26,305 nucleotides of DNA from Tepidisphaeraceae bacterium (GTDB taxonomy: Bacteria; Planctomycetota; Phycisphaerae; Tepidisphaerales; Tepidisphaeraceae). Below, in pieces: positions 7,423-16,000 of the stretch. Positions within the stretch are counted from its first letter, which is position 1. Every line of letters begins with the position of its first letter. The DNA is taken from NCBI GenBank assembly GCA_025450555.1, contig JANWHF010000005.1, positions 1-26,305 on the forward strand. Reading direction: 5' to 3'. The notes beneath the pieces are model-generated. The model was not told the DNA's origin. It made no database searches and saw nothing but the letters and a program-made list of their open reading frames with translations. Made by a program: the position numbers and the translations under genes.

Positions 7423-7541
7423 TGGACGTGTAGACCGCGAGGAATGCCTGGCGCGAAATTCCCGCCACGGTTGCCCAACCTTTGGGTATAACATCTTGTC
7501 CGAAATAAAATGCACCCTCACGCGGCGATCGCATGTGGATT

Positions 7542-7585
7542 CGCAATATTTGTATGTCGCGCAGAGGACATTGCGAAATATTGCG
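7542..7585 (+). repeat. inverted repeat in the leader of the peptidase operon
   Basis: CGCAATATTT at 7542-7551 and AAATATTGCG at 7576-7585 form perfect 10-bp arms around a 24-nt loop, about 80 nt upstream of the start of the sedolisin gene. A second hairpin GCAGGCA...TGCCTGC lies between it and the start. Either could be an operator or an RNA leader structure. Confidence 0.55.
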
Positions 7586-7667
7586 GTTCCTGCTTCCGTT
7601 TTCCCAAGATGCAGGCAACTCCGCTGCCTGCGGAAGCGGCGCGAATTCTTTCTACCTGGAGTACATC

Positions 7668-9746
7668 ATGAGAATCCTTAAAAGGGGACAAAAACCAACA
7701 GCCCCAACGACAATCTGGAACTCGATCGAACAGCTTGAGCCAAGAATGCTGCTCTCTGCCAGCGCCGTCGGAAATCCGCACCCCGATTTGAAGGTCCTGC
7801 CATTTGATTCTTCCAACTCGATTTCGGGGTTTACTCCCGCCGAGGTTCGCAAAGCTTATGGCTTCGACCAGTTGAGCATCGGAAACGGCTCGATCGCAGC
7901 CGATGGACGAGGTCAAACCATCGCGATTGTCGATGCCTTCGATGCGCCCACCATCGCGTCGGACTTGGCAACGTTCGATTCTCAATTTGGAATTGCAGCT
8001 CCGACAAGCTTCAAAATCGTCAATCAGAACGGAGGAAGCACGCTGCCCACGCCGGACTCCGGCTGGGCCGGTGAAATTTCGCTGGACGTCGAATGGTCTC
8101 ACGCCATGGCTCCGGCCGCCAACATTCTTCTGGTCGAAACTCAAAGTGATTCCTGGAGCGATCTGATGGCAGGCGCGATCTATGCGCGTAGCGTGCCGAG
8201 CGTATCGGTCGTTTCCATGAGCTGGGGCGGCAGCGAGTTCTTCCAGTTCACCGACGGTGGCGAAACAGCATCGCAAACGAGCTTTGATACTGATTTCACA
8301 ACGCCTGCGGGCCATCAGGGCATTACCTTTATTGCGGCTGCTGGCGACAGTGGAGCGGTGAACGGGACCATGTATCCGGCAACCTCGCCAAACGTCCTGT
8401 CGGTTGGCGGAACAAGTTTGTTCACTCAATCAGATGGCACTTACGTGACTGAATCCGCATGGGACGGCACGAGCGGAGGATACAGTGCCGTCGAAAGTGA
8501 GCCGGCCTATCAGCGAGGCGTGCAAAGCAGTGGCGTGCGAAGCGTGCCTGACGTTGCATATAACGGCGATGAGTTGACCGGCTTTGCCGTCTACGATTCT
8601 ACGGATGACGGCTTTGGAGATGTCGGCTGGTATCCCGTCGGTGGCACCAGCGCCGGCTCGCCGCAGTGGGCGGCACTGATTGCGATCGCTGACCAGGCTC
8701 GAGTTCTCCAGGGGCAAGGCACGCTCGATGGGTCGTCGCAGACGTTGCCACTGCTCTATGCCGCATATCAATCGCCATCTTCATCGCAATATGACGCCTA
8801 CACTTCTGACTTCCACGACGTACAGAGTGGCGGGGGCGGCCAGATCCGCTGGAAATGGGGATATGGTTCAAACGCGCAGGTGGCCTCGGCGGGATATGAC
8901 ACCGCGACCGGCCTGGGAACGCCCCGAACTCAATCCGTTGTCGATATTCTCAATGGGATTGCGCCGCCAATCATTACTGGAACGGGAGGAACAACTGGCG
9001 GCTCTGGCGGAACACAGACTCCTCAAGCTCTTCCTCCATCACCTCTCTCGGGGACTTTGATTGGCGTTCCTTCAGCCGTACTGGGTTCTTCATCTGGGAA
9101 GCTGACGGTGCGGATTACCGACACCGGCACGCCAAAGTTTTCCGGACCGGTTGCGGTCACGCTTGTGGCTTCGACCGACTCCACGTTTTCAAGTGACGAT
9201 TCGCGGATGACCACGTTGGTGCTGCCGCGCGTCAGTCTCAAACAAGGGGCTTCCAAGAACGTCAATCTGAAATTCAAGTACCCATCCAATCTTTCTGATG
9301 GCAGCTACTACTTAATTGCCAACGTCGATGCCACGAGCACCGATACTGCAGCCGTTCCCGTGGTCAGCGCGCCAGTACAGATTAAGGGGCCGACGGTGGA
9401 TCTGTCGGCTGCGTTCGCTCCCGCATCGGTTCCCGTCAAGGCCGGAAAGACCGCCAACGCGTTTGTTTCGGTTGGGAATCTTGGAAACGTGATGGCAGCC
9501 GGGACTGTGACGATTACTTTATATTCCTCGACCGACCAGACGCTCGATGCGAGCGACACGGTCATCACCACGATTCCCGGCGTGAAGCTCCGAATCAAAC
9601 CGGGCCAGAGCAAAAAGATCCATATCCATTTTGTCGCGCCTGCGAATTTAGCCGCCGGCAGCTACAATCTCATCGCGTCGATCAATCCACTGACGGTGCC
9701 GGCCGATACCAATACGGCCAACAATGTCGCAGTGGCCTCGACGTGA
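7668..9746 (+). CDS. exported sedolisin-like (S53) serine peptidase with LEPR-XLL motif and CARDB-like tail
   Basis: A 692-aa serine-carboxyl peptidase. ATG 7668 has GGAG 6 nt upstream. Residues 23-30 read LEPRMLLS, the planctomycete export-associated motif. The S53 catalytic set is complete: Glu136 and Asp140 in GEISLDVEW, the oxyanion Asp227 in AAAGDSGA, and Ser328 in GGTSAGSP. A calcium site is indicated by DFHDV (about 381-385) and AGYDTATGLGTP (about 408-419). Unlike classical sedolisins there is no roughly 180-aa activation propeptide: the catalytic domain starts near residue 53 (GFTPAEVRKAYGF). After a Gly/Thr linker (about 430-455) come two Ig-like CARDB-type domains (about 455-570 and 575-690; GDS/AGSYNLIASI, NTANN), probably for adhesion or substrate binding. 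It heads a tight cluster with three TPR-glycosyltransferases; the next ATG is 4 nt past its stop. Confidence 0.9.
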   Translation: MRILKRGQKPTAPTTIWNSIEQLEPRMLLSASAVGNPHPDLKVLPFDSSNSISGFTPAEVRKAYGFDQLSIGNGSIAADGRGQTIAIVDAFDAPTIASDLATFDSQFGIAAPTSFKIVNQNGGSTLPTPDSGWAGEISLDVEWSHAMAPAANILLVETQSDSWSDLMAGAIYARSVPSVSVVSMSWGGSEFFQFTDGGETASQTSFDTDFTTPAGHQGITFIAAAGDSGAVNGTMYPATSPNVLSVGGTSLFTQSDGTYVTESAWDGTSGGYSAVESEPAYQRGVQSSGVRSVPDVAYNGDELTGFAVYDSTDDGFGDVGWYPVGGTSAGSPQWAALIAIADQARVLQGQGTLDGSSQTLPLLYAAYQSPSSSQYDAYTSDFHDVQSGGGGQIRWKWGYGSNAQVASAGYDTATGLGTPRTQSVVDILNGIAPPIITGTGGTTGGSGGTQTPQALPPSPLSGTLIGVPSAVLGSSSGKLTVRITDTGTPKFSGPVAVTLVASTDSTFSSDDSRMTTLVLPRVSLKQGASKNVNLKFKYPSNLSDGSYYLIANVDATSTDTAAVPVVSAPVQIKGPTVDLSAAFAPASVPVKAGKTANAFVSVGNLGNVMAAGTVTITLYSSTDQTLDASDTVITTIPGVKLRIKPGQSKKIHIHFVAPANLAAGSYNLIASINPLTVPADTNTANNVAVAST

Positions 9747-9750
9747 CAGA

Positions 9751-11556
9751 ATGTTTGAATCGCTCATGACGATCCAGCAAGCCTGCGCCCTGGCGCTGCG
9801 TCAGCAGCGAACGGGGCAACTGCGCGAAGCCGAAACTCTGCTGCGCGCCACGTCCAGACAGCAGGGCGACCATCCGCAAATTCGCATGGCACTGGCCATG
9901 GTTCTTCAACAGGCTGGCCGCGTTGACGAGGCGGTAGAGGAGTTGCACGGGGCCTTGCGACTACAGCCAAATAACGCAGAGCCGTGCGTGAACCTGGGAA
10001 TCCTCCTTGCCGGGCAGGGGAAGCTGGAGTCGGCTATCGACTATTTGAATCGGGCCATTTCGCTTCGCCCGGATATGGCCGAGGCGCATTACAACCTGGC
10101 CAACGCGTTCAAGCTTTCCGGTGATTCGAGTCAAGCCGTTATGGCTTACCAGAAAGCGCTGGCGATCCGCCCTGATTTTGCGCCGGCATGGAATAATCTC
10201 GGAAATCTGCTTGCCGGGCAGAATCAATTCCAGCAGGCCGATGCCGCGCTGCGTGAGGCGATTCGCCTTCGACCCGACCATGCCGAAGCCCACAACAATC
10301 TGGGGTTAACTCTTAAGGCACAATCGCGCTTCGATGAGGCGACCGCCGAGTTTGGCCGCGCAGTGGAGCTCCGTCCCAATTATGCGGAGGCCTGGAACAA
10401 TCTGGCGTTGTTGCTCCATCGCCGAGGCGACTATCAGGCGGCGCTGATGGCGGCGCAAAAGGCCATTGCCATCGGACTCAAGTCGGATTCCGCAGAAGCG
10501 TATGCCAACCTCGGAAACGTGCTGAAAGATCAGGGAGACTTGGATGGTGCAATCGCGGCATGCGAGCGGGCAATTGCCTTGCGGCCGGACGATCCTCACA
10601 TGAAATGGAATCTGGCTCTTTCACTACTGCTGAAAGGCGATTATGAGCGAGGCTGGCGCGCTTACGAGTCGCGCTGGAAGACCAGCGACTATGCCGAGCG
10701 CACCTTTCGGTTCGATCAACCCCGCTGGGACGGGACGCCTCTCAATGGTCAAACCATTCTGGTTCGCTTTGAGCAGGGCTTTGGCGACATGATCCAGTTT
10801 GTGCGGTTTATTCCCCGCATTGCGGGGCAAGGCGGCAAGGTGGTCGCGCTGGGACCGCCCGCGTTGCGCCGCATGCTCGACCGCCAGTGCGGAATAGGTC
10901 AATATGTCTGCTTCGACGAGGCGCTGCCCCCTTTCGATTGTTACACGCTGCTTCTGAGTCTCCCGGGACTTTTCCATATTTCGCTGGCCGAGACATCGAA
11001 TCAAAACCCATATCTGAAGATCGATCCGGAGCTGGTTGAGCAGTGGAGGAACCGTCTTGGCCCGGCGGAACAATCGCTTCGAATTGGGCTGGTCTGGGCA
11101 GGCAATCCCAACTATCGCAATGATCAAAATCGGTCGGTGCCACTACGCGCCATCTCCAAGCATCTGGCGATACCGGGCGTGCGGTATTTCAGTCTTCAAA
11201 AAGATGCAAATCCGGCAGATATCGCCACTGATGCTCAAAATTTGCAAATGCTTGATTTGACGGCGCAGATCGGAGATTTCGCCGACACTGCGGCGTTGAT
11301 ATCCAATCTCGACTTGGTCATCGCATGCGACACCTCAGTCGCTCACCTTGCTGGGGCGATCGGTAAGCCAGTCTGGATTCTGCTTCCCTATGCACCGGAT
11401 TGGCGATGGATGCTTCATCGTTCCGATTCAAGCTGGTATCCGACGGCCAAGCTCTTTCGCCAGGCAACACCCGGCGATTGGAACGCGCCGTTAAAGGAAG
11501 TGGCCAGCCAGTTGTCCGAATTGGCGCGCCAGCGCAATATCAATTCGCAAGGGTGA
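9751..11556 (+). CDS. TPR-repeat glycosyltransferase (GT9/heptosyltransferase-like C-terminus), copy 1
   Basis: A 601-aa protein with about eight to nine TPR units at residues 10-310 (for example AEAHYNLANAFKLSGDSSQA, FAPAWNNLGNLLAGQNQF). The glycosyltransferase domain runs from about residue 325 to the end. It contains EQGFGDMIQFVRF (341-353), LRIGLVWAGNPNYRNDQNRS, a YFSLQK strand, and the nucleotide-sugar-side motif CDTSVAHLAGAIGKPVW (from C526) followed by LLPYAPDWRW. This TPR plus GT9-type layout occurs in many bacteria and is predicted to transfer a sugar in the cytoplasm; donor and acceptor cannot be told from sequence. ATG 9751 was chosen; an in-frame ATG at 9724 would overlap the peptidase gene, and neither has a clear Shine-Dalgarno. 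Translational coupling to the peptidase is likely. Confidence 0.85.
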   Translation: MFESLMTIQQACALALRQQRTGQLREAETLLRATSRQQGDHPQIRMALAMVLQQAGRVDEAVEELHGALRLQPNNAEPCVNLGILLAGQGKLESAIDYLNRAISLRPDMAEAHYNLANAFKLSGDSSQAVMAYQKALAIRPDFAPAWNNLGNLLAGQNQFQQADAALREAIRLRPDHAEAHNNLGLTLKAQSRFDEATAEFGRAVELRPNYAEAWNNLALLLHRRGDYQAALMAAQKAIAIGLKSDSAEAYANLGNVLKDQGDLDGAIAACERAIALRPDDPHMKWNLALSLLLKGDYERGWRAYESRWKTSDYAERTFRFDQPRWDGTPLNGQTILVRFEQGFGDMIQFVRFIPRIAGQGGKVVALGPPALRRMLDRQCGIGQYVCFDEALPPFDCYTLLLSLPGLFHISLAETSNQNPYLKIDPELVEQWRNRLGPAEQSLRIGLVWAGNPNYRNDQNRSVPLRAISKHLAIPGVRYFSLQKDANPADIATDAQNLQMLDLTAQIGDFADTAALISNLDLVIACDTSVAHLAGAIGKPVWILLPYAPDWRWMLHRSDSSWYPTAKLFRQATPGDWNAPLKEVASQLSELARQRNINSQG

Positions 11557-11559
11557 ACG

Positions 11560-13338
11560 GTGGCGGAGAGATCACCCATCGATCCAGCGCTGATGCTTGC
11601 AGCTCACGGGCGTTTTGAAGAAGCCCTTCATTCGATCGCTCAAGCTATCTCCTCTCGCCCCAATGAGCCGGCGTGGCATAACGAGGTGGGGAAAATTCTG
11701 ATGAAACTTGGCCGGCACGATCAAGCGATCATTGCCTTCCGCACGGCTGGTCAGTTGGCGCCGCAGTTCGCTGAGGCGTTTTACAACCTCGGCACGGCCC
11801 ACCAGGAAAAGAAGGATATTCCACAAGCCATCAGTGCCTATCGCCAGGCGATCGCGCTGCGGCCGAACTATGCCGAGGCATACAACAATCTTGGAAATGC
11901 TTTGCTTGAAATAAAGGAGTATCGCAACGCCGCCGATGCGCTGGAACGTGCGATCGCGCTCGTGCCGACCTTTGCGCCAATGCATTACAACCTTGGCAGC
12001 GTGCTCTATGAGAGCGGGCAAATCCAGGCATCGGTTGAGCGACTCTGCAAAGCCATTTCTATTGATCCCCATCTTCCTGAAGCGTGGTACAGCCTGGGTA
12101 ATGCGCTAAAAGATCAGAGGAAATATGATGAATCGATGGCTGCGCTCCAAAGCGCGCTGACGCTCCGGCCCACGTATGCCGAGGCGTGGAACAGCATGGC
12201 TGCGCTGCATCATGAGCGTGCCGATTACAAAGCTGCGCTCGCGGCGGTGCGCCGGGCAATCGAGTTGAAGCCGCACTTTGCCGAAGCTTACGCCAATCTT
12301 GGCAGTACGCTCAAAGATCAGGGCAATTTAGATGGAGCGATCGCGGCCTATGAGAAGGCAATCGCTTTGCAGCCGGACAATCCGCGCATCGAGTGGAATT
12401 TGGCGCTCGTGCTCTTGCTGAAGGGCGGCTATGAGCGAGGCTGGCGCCTTTTCGAGTCGCGGCCGAATGCCGAGCTCTATCGGTTCGACCGACCGCGCTG
12501 GGACGGTGCCCCACTGAACGGTCGTACCGTTCTTGTTTGTCTCGAGCAGGGCTTTGGCGATGTAATTCAATTTGTCCGATTTGTTCCGCGCCTTGTCCAA
12601 CTCGGGGGACGAGTGGTTGCACTGGGGCGGCCGCCCTTGCGCCGATTGCTGGAAGGGCAGTGCGGAATCAGCCAATTCGTCGGTATAGATGAACCCCTTC
12701 CGCCATTCGACTGCTACACGATGCTTCTAAGTCTGGCGGGACTTTTTCACGTTTCCACGAGCACCCCATCGGCGACGACTCCATATCTCCAACTCGACGT
12801 CAGCTTGCTTGAGCGTTGGCGATCACGCGTCGGTCGGGCCGGGCAACTGCTTCGTGTTGGCTTGGTTTGGGCAGGCAATCCTGATCATTCAAATGACCGA
12901 AATCGGTCTGTGCCACTGCGCTCAATTGCCGAGCATTTGGCCGTTACGAGCGTCCAATACTACAGTCTTCAGAAAGAGGCCAACGGGGCAGATATCGCGT
13001 CCCGAGGCTCCGCTCTTGAGATGATAGATTTGACTGGACAAATCAACGATTTTGCCGATACGGCAGCTTTGATCTCAAATCTCGATCTCGTCATTGCCTG
13101 CGACACTTCCGTTGCTCATTTGGCCGGGGCAATCGGCAAGCCGGTCTGGATTCTGCTGCCCTTTGCCCCAGACTGGCGATGGATGCTGGGTCGCTCGGAT
13201 TCCGTCTGGTATCCCAGCGCTCGACTGTTCCGTCAGACTGCTCCCGGTAATTGGAGCACGCCTCTGGCGGAAATCAGCAAAGAATTGTCCGACTTGGTTC
13301 GGCAGCGCGCAACACAGTCTTTCAAAGGTGAATTTTGA
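11560..13338 (+). CDS. TPR-repeat glycosyltransferase, copy 2 (mosaic of copies 1 and 3)
   Basis: 592 aa. GTG start at 11560, 3 nt after the stop of copy 1; AAGGGTGA just upstream can serve as Shine-Dalgarno. The start is supported by homology of SPIDPALMLAAHGRFEEAL to the N-terminus of copy 3. TPR units fill residues 1 to about 295; the GT9-like domain carries EQGFGDVIQFVRF and CDTSVAHLAGAIGKPVW (from C514) and the LLPFAPDWRW motif. Residues 1 to about 195 are much closer to copy 3 (WHNE-GKILMKL, AFYNLGTAHQEK, NNLGNALLEIKEY). From about nt 12120 onward it follows copy 1 (AEAYANLGSTLKDQGNLDGA, PPFDCYTMLLSLAGLFHVS). A short deletion relative to copy 1 lies in the TPR/GT linker (FESRPNAELYRF). 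Confidence 0.86.
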   Translation: MAERSPIDPALMLAAHGRFEEALHSIAQAISSRPNEPAWHNEVGKILMKLGRHDQAIIAFRTAGQLAPQFAEAFYNLGTAHQEKKDIPQAISAYRQAIALRPNYAEAYNNLGNALLEIKEYRNAADALERAIALVPTFAPMHYNLGSVLYESGQIQASVERLCKAISIDPHLPEAWYSLGNALKDQRKYDESMAALQSALTLRPTYAEAWNSMAALHHERADYKAALAAVRRAIELKPHFAEAYANLGSTLKDQGNLDGAIAAYEKAIALQPDNPRIEWNLALVLLLKGGYERGWRLFESRPNAELYRFDRPRWDGAPLNGRTVLVCLEQGFGDVIQFVRFVPRLVQLGGRVVALGRPPLRRLLEGQCGISQFVGIDEPLPPFDCYTMLLSLAGLFHVSTSTPSATTPYLQLDVSLLERWRSRVGRAGQLLRVGLVWAGNPDHSNDRNRSVPLRSIAEHLAVTSVQYYSLQKEANGADIASRGSALEMIDLTGQINDFADTAALISNLDLVIACDTSVAHLAGAIGKPVWILLPFAPDWRWMLGRSDSVWYPSARLFRQTAPGNWSTPLAEISKELSDLVRQRATQSFKGEF

Positions 13339-14891
13339 CTGCGCAATCTCCGATTGATGCTACCCGGATGCTCGCAGCACAAGGGCGATATGAAGAGGCT
13401 CTGCGTGTCCTCGCGCAGGCCGTATCTGCGCGCCCGAGCGAGCCTGCGTGGCATAACGAAGCCGGAAAAATCCTGATGAAGCTCCGCCGGCTGGATCAGG
13501 CGGCGATGGCTTTTCGCATGGCTGTGAGCTTGGCGCCTGGATATTTCGAAGCCTTTTACAACCTCGGCACCGCTTATCAGGAAAAGGGGCAGATGCCGGA
13601 AGCGGTTGCTGCTTATCGCCAGGCGATTGTCCTTCGACCCGATTATGCAGAAGCATTCAACAATCTGGGAAACGCTCTGCTTGAGATGAAGGAATACGCC
13701 GGCGCAGCCGATGCGCTGCAACGAGCCATTGTACTCGTGCCAGGATTCGCGCCGGCTCACTACAACCTGGGCTGTGTGATGTATGACAGCGGGCAGGTCG
13801 ATGCATCGGTCGAACAGTTCCAGAAGTCGATTTCCATTGATCCCAATCTCCCTGAAGCCTGGTGCAGCTTGGGTAATGCGCTGAAAGATCAGGGGAAATA
13901 CGACGAATCTATTTCGGCTGTGGAAAAGGCGATGGCGTTACGCCCCGACTATTGGCAGGCGCGATGGAACCTCGGCCACCTGCTTCTGCTCCGCGGCGAT
14001 TTTGAGCGCGGATGGCCGCTGTATGAGCTCCGCTGGCAAAAGGAAAATGCGACGAAAGGAGTCGGACTTTCGCAGCCGCTCTGGGATGGCTCGCCGTTGA
14101 ACGGCAGGCGGATTCTGCTGCACTTCGAGCAGGGCTTCGGAGACATGATTCAGTTTGCCCGATACGCGCCGCTTCTTGCAGCTCAAGGCGGCCGAGTCAT
14201 CGTTGCAGTGATGCCGCCGCTGCGCCGACTTTTTCAAACCTTGCCAGGTATCGAACAAGTCGTTTCGCCGGGCGATCCCATGCCCGAAATTGATGTTCAT
14301 TACCCGGCAATGAGTCTGCCGGCGCTGTTGGGCATCTCGGTCGAAAGTATTCCAAGAAACCTACCCTATTTATTTGCCGACTCGAAATTGGCCGAGAGCT
14401 GGAAGAGCCGATTACAAACTTTTTCTCCAAAGTTGAATGTTGGGCTTGTCTGGGCGGGAAATCCCGGATACTTCAATGATCGAAATCGGTCGATCCCGCC
14501 AGCCTTTTTTTCCTCCCTGGCAAAGTGCCAGCAGGCTCGCTATTTCAGCCTTCAGAAAGGCTTGGTCCGTGCGGAAGAAAAAACACCGCCGGCTGGCATG
14601 GAATGGGTGGACTGGACCGACGAGCTTCATGATTTTGCCGATACCGCTGCTTTGATCGCGAATCTGGAACTGGTGATCACCTGCGATACCGCGGTGGCTC
14701 ATCTGGCGGGTGCGATGGGACGGCCAGTTTGGACGCTTCTTCCGTTTGCGCCGGATTGGCGCTGGATGCTGGAACGAAGCGATTCGCCCTGGTACCCGAC
14801 AATGCGCCTGTTTCGACAGCCGCGTCCGGGCGACTGGAGTTCGGTGCTGCGAGAGGTGGCCAGCGAGTTGGACGGGCTTTCATCAAAGTAG
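13335..14891 (+). CDS. TPR-repeat glycosyltransferase, copy 3
   Basis: 518 aa. TTG start at 13335 overlaps the TGA of copy 2 by 4 nt (TTGA) and has AAAGGTGA about 4-5 nt upstream, a typical coupled start. The N-terminal TPR block (SPIDATRMLAAQGRYEEAL onward) is a close match to copy 2. It has about two TPR units fewer, jumping from KYDESISAVEKAMALRPDY straight to the last repeat ARWNLGHLLLLRGDFERGW. The GT domain is the most divergent of the three (EQGFGDMIQFARYAPLL; PEIDVHYPAMSLPALLG in place of PFDCYTLLLSLPGLF) but keeps CDTAVAHLAGAMGRPVW (from C450) and LLPFAPDWRW. Different acceptor or donor specificity is plausible. Confidence 0.86.
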   Translation: MTAQSPIDATRMLAAQGRYEEALRVLAQAVSARPSEPAWHNEAGKILMKLRRLDQAAMAFRMAVSLAPGYFEAFYNLGTAYQEKGQMPEAVAAYRQAIVLRPDYAEAFNNLGNALLEMKEYAGAADALQRAIVLVPGFAPAHYNLGCVMYDSGQVDASVEQFQKSISIDPNLPEAWCSLGNALKDQGKYDESISAVEKAMALRPDYWQARWNLGHLLLLRGDFERGWPLYELRWQKENATKGVGLSQPLWDGSPLNGRRILLHFEQGFGDMIQFARYAPLLAAQGGRVIVAVMPPLRRLFQTLPGIEQVVSPGDPMPEIDVHYPAMSLPALLGISVESIPRNLPYLFADSKLAESWKSRLQTFSPKLNVGLVWAGNPGYFNDRNRSIPPAFFSSLAKCQQARYFSLQKGLVRAEEKTPPAGMEWVDWTDELHDFADTAALIANLELVITCDTAVAHLAGAMGRPVWTLLPFAPDWRWMLERSDSPWYPTMRLFRQPRPGDWSSVLREVASELDGLSSK

Positions 14892-14898
14892 TGCCTCG

Positions 14899-15921
14899 AT
14901 GACAGCAATTATCGATGATAATTCCATGGATGAGCCCCTCGTCCCTGATGGCGCACGCTCGCACCGACGGCGGCGATGGTTGATGCGTTTTATTTTGGCA
15001 TCGCTGGTCTTTCTCGTCGCCGCCGAAATGGTGCTGCGCACCGTTTTTGGCCTGGGCCATCCGCTGCTGTATCAATTCGACGCCGATTGCGGCTATCTTC
15101 CAAAACCTAATCAGCATCTCTCGCGTTTCTTCTGTGCCAACGACATCAACCAGTTTGGCATGCGCTCACCCGCTGTCCAATCACCCAAGCCAAAGGATGA
15201 ATTCCGCGTCTTTTTCGTGGGCGATTCAGTGCTGTTTGGCATGACACACGTCGATCAATCGAAGATTTGCACATCGATCCTTCAGCGTGAATTGCCGCAA
15301 CAACTGCATCGGCCGGTGGAAGTGCTCAATGCATCGGCTGGCGGATGGGCTGTGCCCAATGAAGTCGGTTATCTGCATTCCCGTGGCATTTTCCACGCAG
15401 ATCTGGTTGTATTCGTCCTTAACACATACGACCTCGTTCAGCCCTTCAACGATTTGATTCCGGGGGAAGTCGTCGAACTCCCTACGCGAAATCCGCCGAC
15501 GGCCATAGGTGAAGTATGGTCGCGATACATCAAGCCGCGGCTGTTTCATGTCGCGACGGCCGATCGGGGGTCGTCAGAGCCGGTTGTGCCCGATCAGAAA
15601 GCTGCCGTCGCCAGCACGCTTCAATGGCTTGAGAAGGCTCGCCAGCAATGCAAAGCTTCGGGCGCTCGACTTGCCATCATCTACACGCCGGTAGTCGGCT
15701 CGGATTTTCACCCATTACCGGCATTGCTTCCGTTGCGGAAACAGTTGGGTGATTGGGCACAAGGTGCGAATGTGGCGCTTCTCGACTTGAGCGAAGAAGA
15801 TGCGAAATATCCGGGAAAAGAAGTCTTTTTCGATATCGTCCACCTGAATCCAATGGGGCAGGAAATCATGGCTCGATCGGTCGAGCAGTGGTCGTTGCTG
15901 AAGGCTTACGCCAAATCATAA
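14899..15921 (+). CDS. membrane-anchored SGNH/GDSL-type hydrolase or acyltransferase
   Basis: 340 aa. An N-terminal basic stretch (RSHRRRRWLMR) and one hydrophobic helix (about residues 29-48) form a signal anchor, so the catalytic part faces the periplasm. SGNH motifs are present: block I VFFVGDSVLFG with Ser110 as nucleophile, block II NASAGGW, and block V FFDIVHLNPMGQE with Asp312 and His315. This fits the SGNH fold shared by esterases and by the AlgX/AlgJ-type O-acetyltransferases; which reaction is not decidable here. ATG 14899 lies 7 nt after the stop of glycosyltransferase copy 3; there is no strong Shine-Dalgarno, and an ATG 27 nt downstream is an alternative. As last gene of the cluster it may trim or acylate the glycan made by the upstream enzymes (inference). 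Confidence 0.8.
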   Translation: MTAIIDDNSMDEPLVPDGARSHRRRRWLMRFILASLVFLVAAEMVLRTVFGLGHPLLYQFDADCGYLPKPNQHLSRFFCANDINQFGMRSPAVQSPKPKDEFRVFFVGDSVLFGMTHVDQSKICTSILQRELPQQLHRPVEVLNASAGGWAVPNEVGYLHSRGIFHADLVVFVLNTYDLVQPFNDLIPGEVVELPTRNPPTAIGEVWSRYIKPRLFHVATADRGSSEPVVPDQKAAVASTLQWLEKARQQCKASGARLAIIYTPVVGSDFHPLPALLPLRKQLGDWAQGANVALLDLSEEDAKYPGKEVFFDIVHLNPMGQEIMARSVEQWSLLKAYAKS

Positions 15922-15931
15922 GTGTGCCGTA

Positions 15932-15960
15932 GCAGGTCGTTCGGCCCCGGCCTGCGCTTT
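15932..15960 (+). terminator. likely terminator of the peptidase-glycosyltransferase operon
   Basis: GCAGGTCG (15932-15939) pairs with CGGCCTGC (15948-15955), 8 bp with one G-T wobble and an 8-nt loop, followed by GCTTTG. The T-tract is short, so strength is uncertain; the position 10 nt after the SGNH stop and before the next promoter is right. Confidence 0.55.
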
Positions 15961-15986
15961 GACGCCTATCGGATTTGACATATAAA
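15959..15986 (+). promoter_or_regulatory. promoter of the ndk operon
   Basis: TTGACG (15959-15964) and TATAAA (15981-15986) are 16 nt apart, each with five of six consensus matches. A second TTGACA at 15975-15980 overlaps the spacer and could use TAAATT at 16000-16005. The start of transcription would be about 100 nt upstream of the ndk ATG. Confidence 0.55.
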
Positions 15987-16000
15987 ACGCCTCATATCTT

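Noticed and set aside
7518..8429. A 303-aa minus-strand frame opposite the peptidase start
   Set aside because: Antisense to the LEPR motif and the S53 catalytic core; no Shine-Dalgarno or domain.
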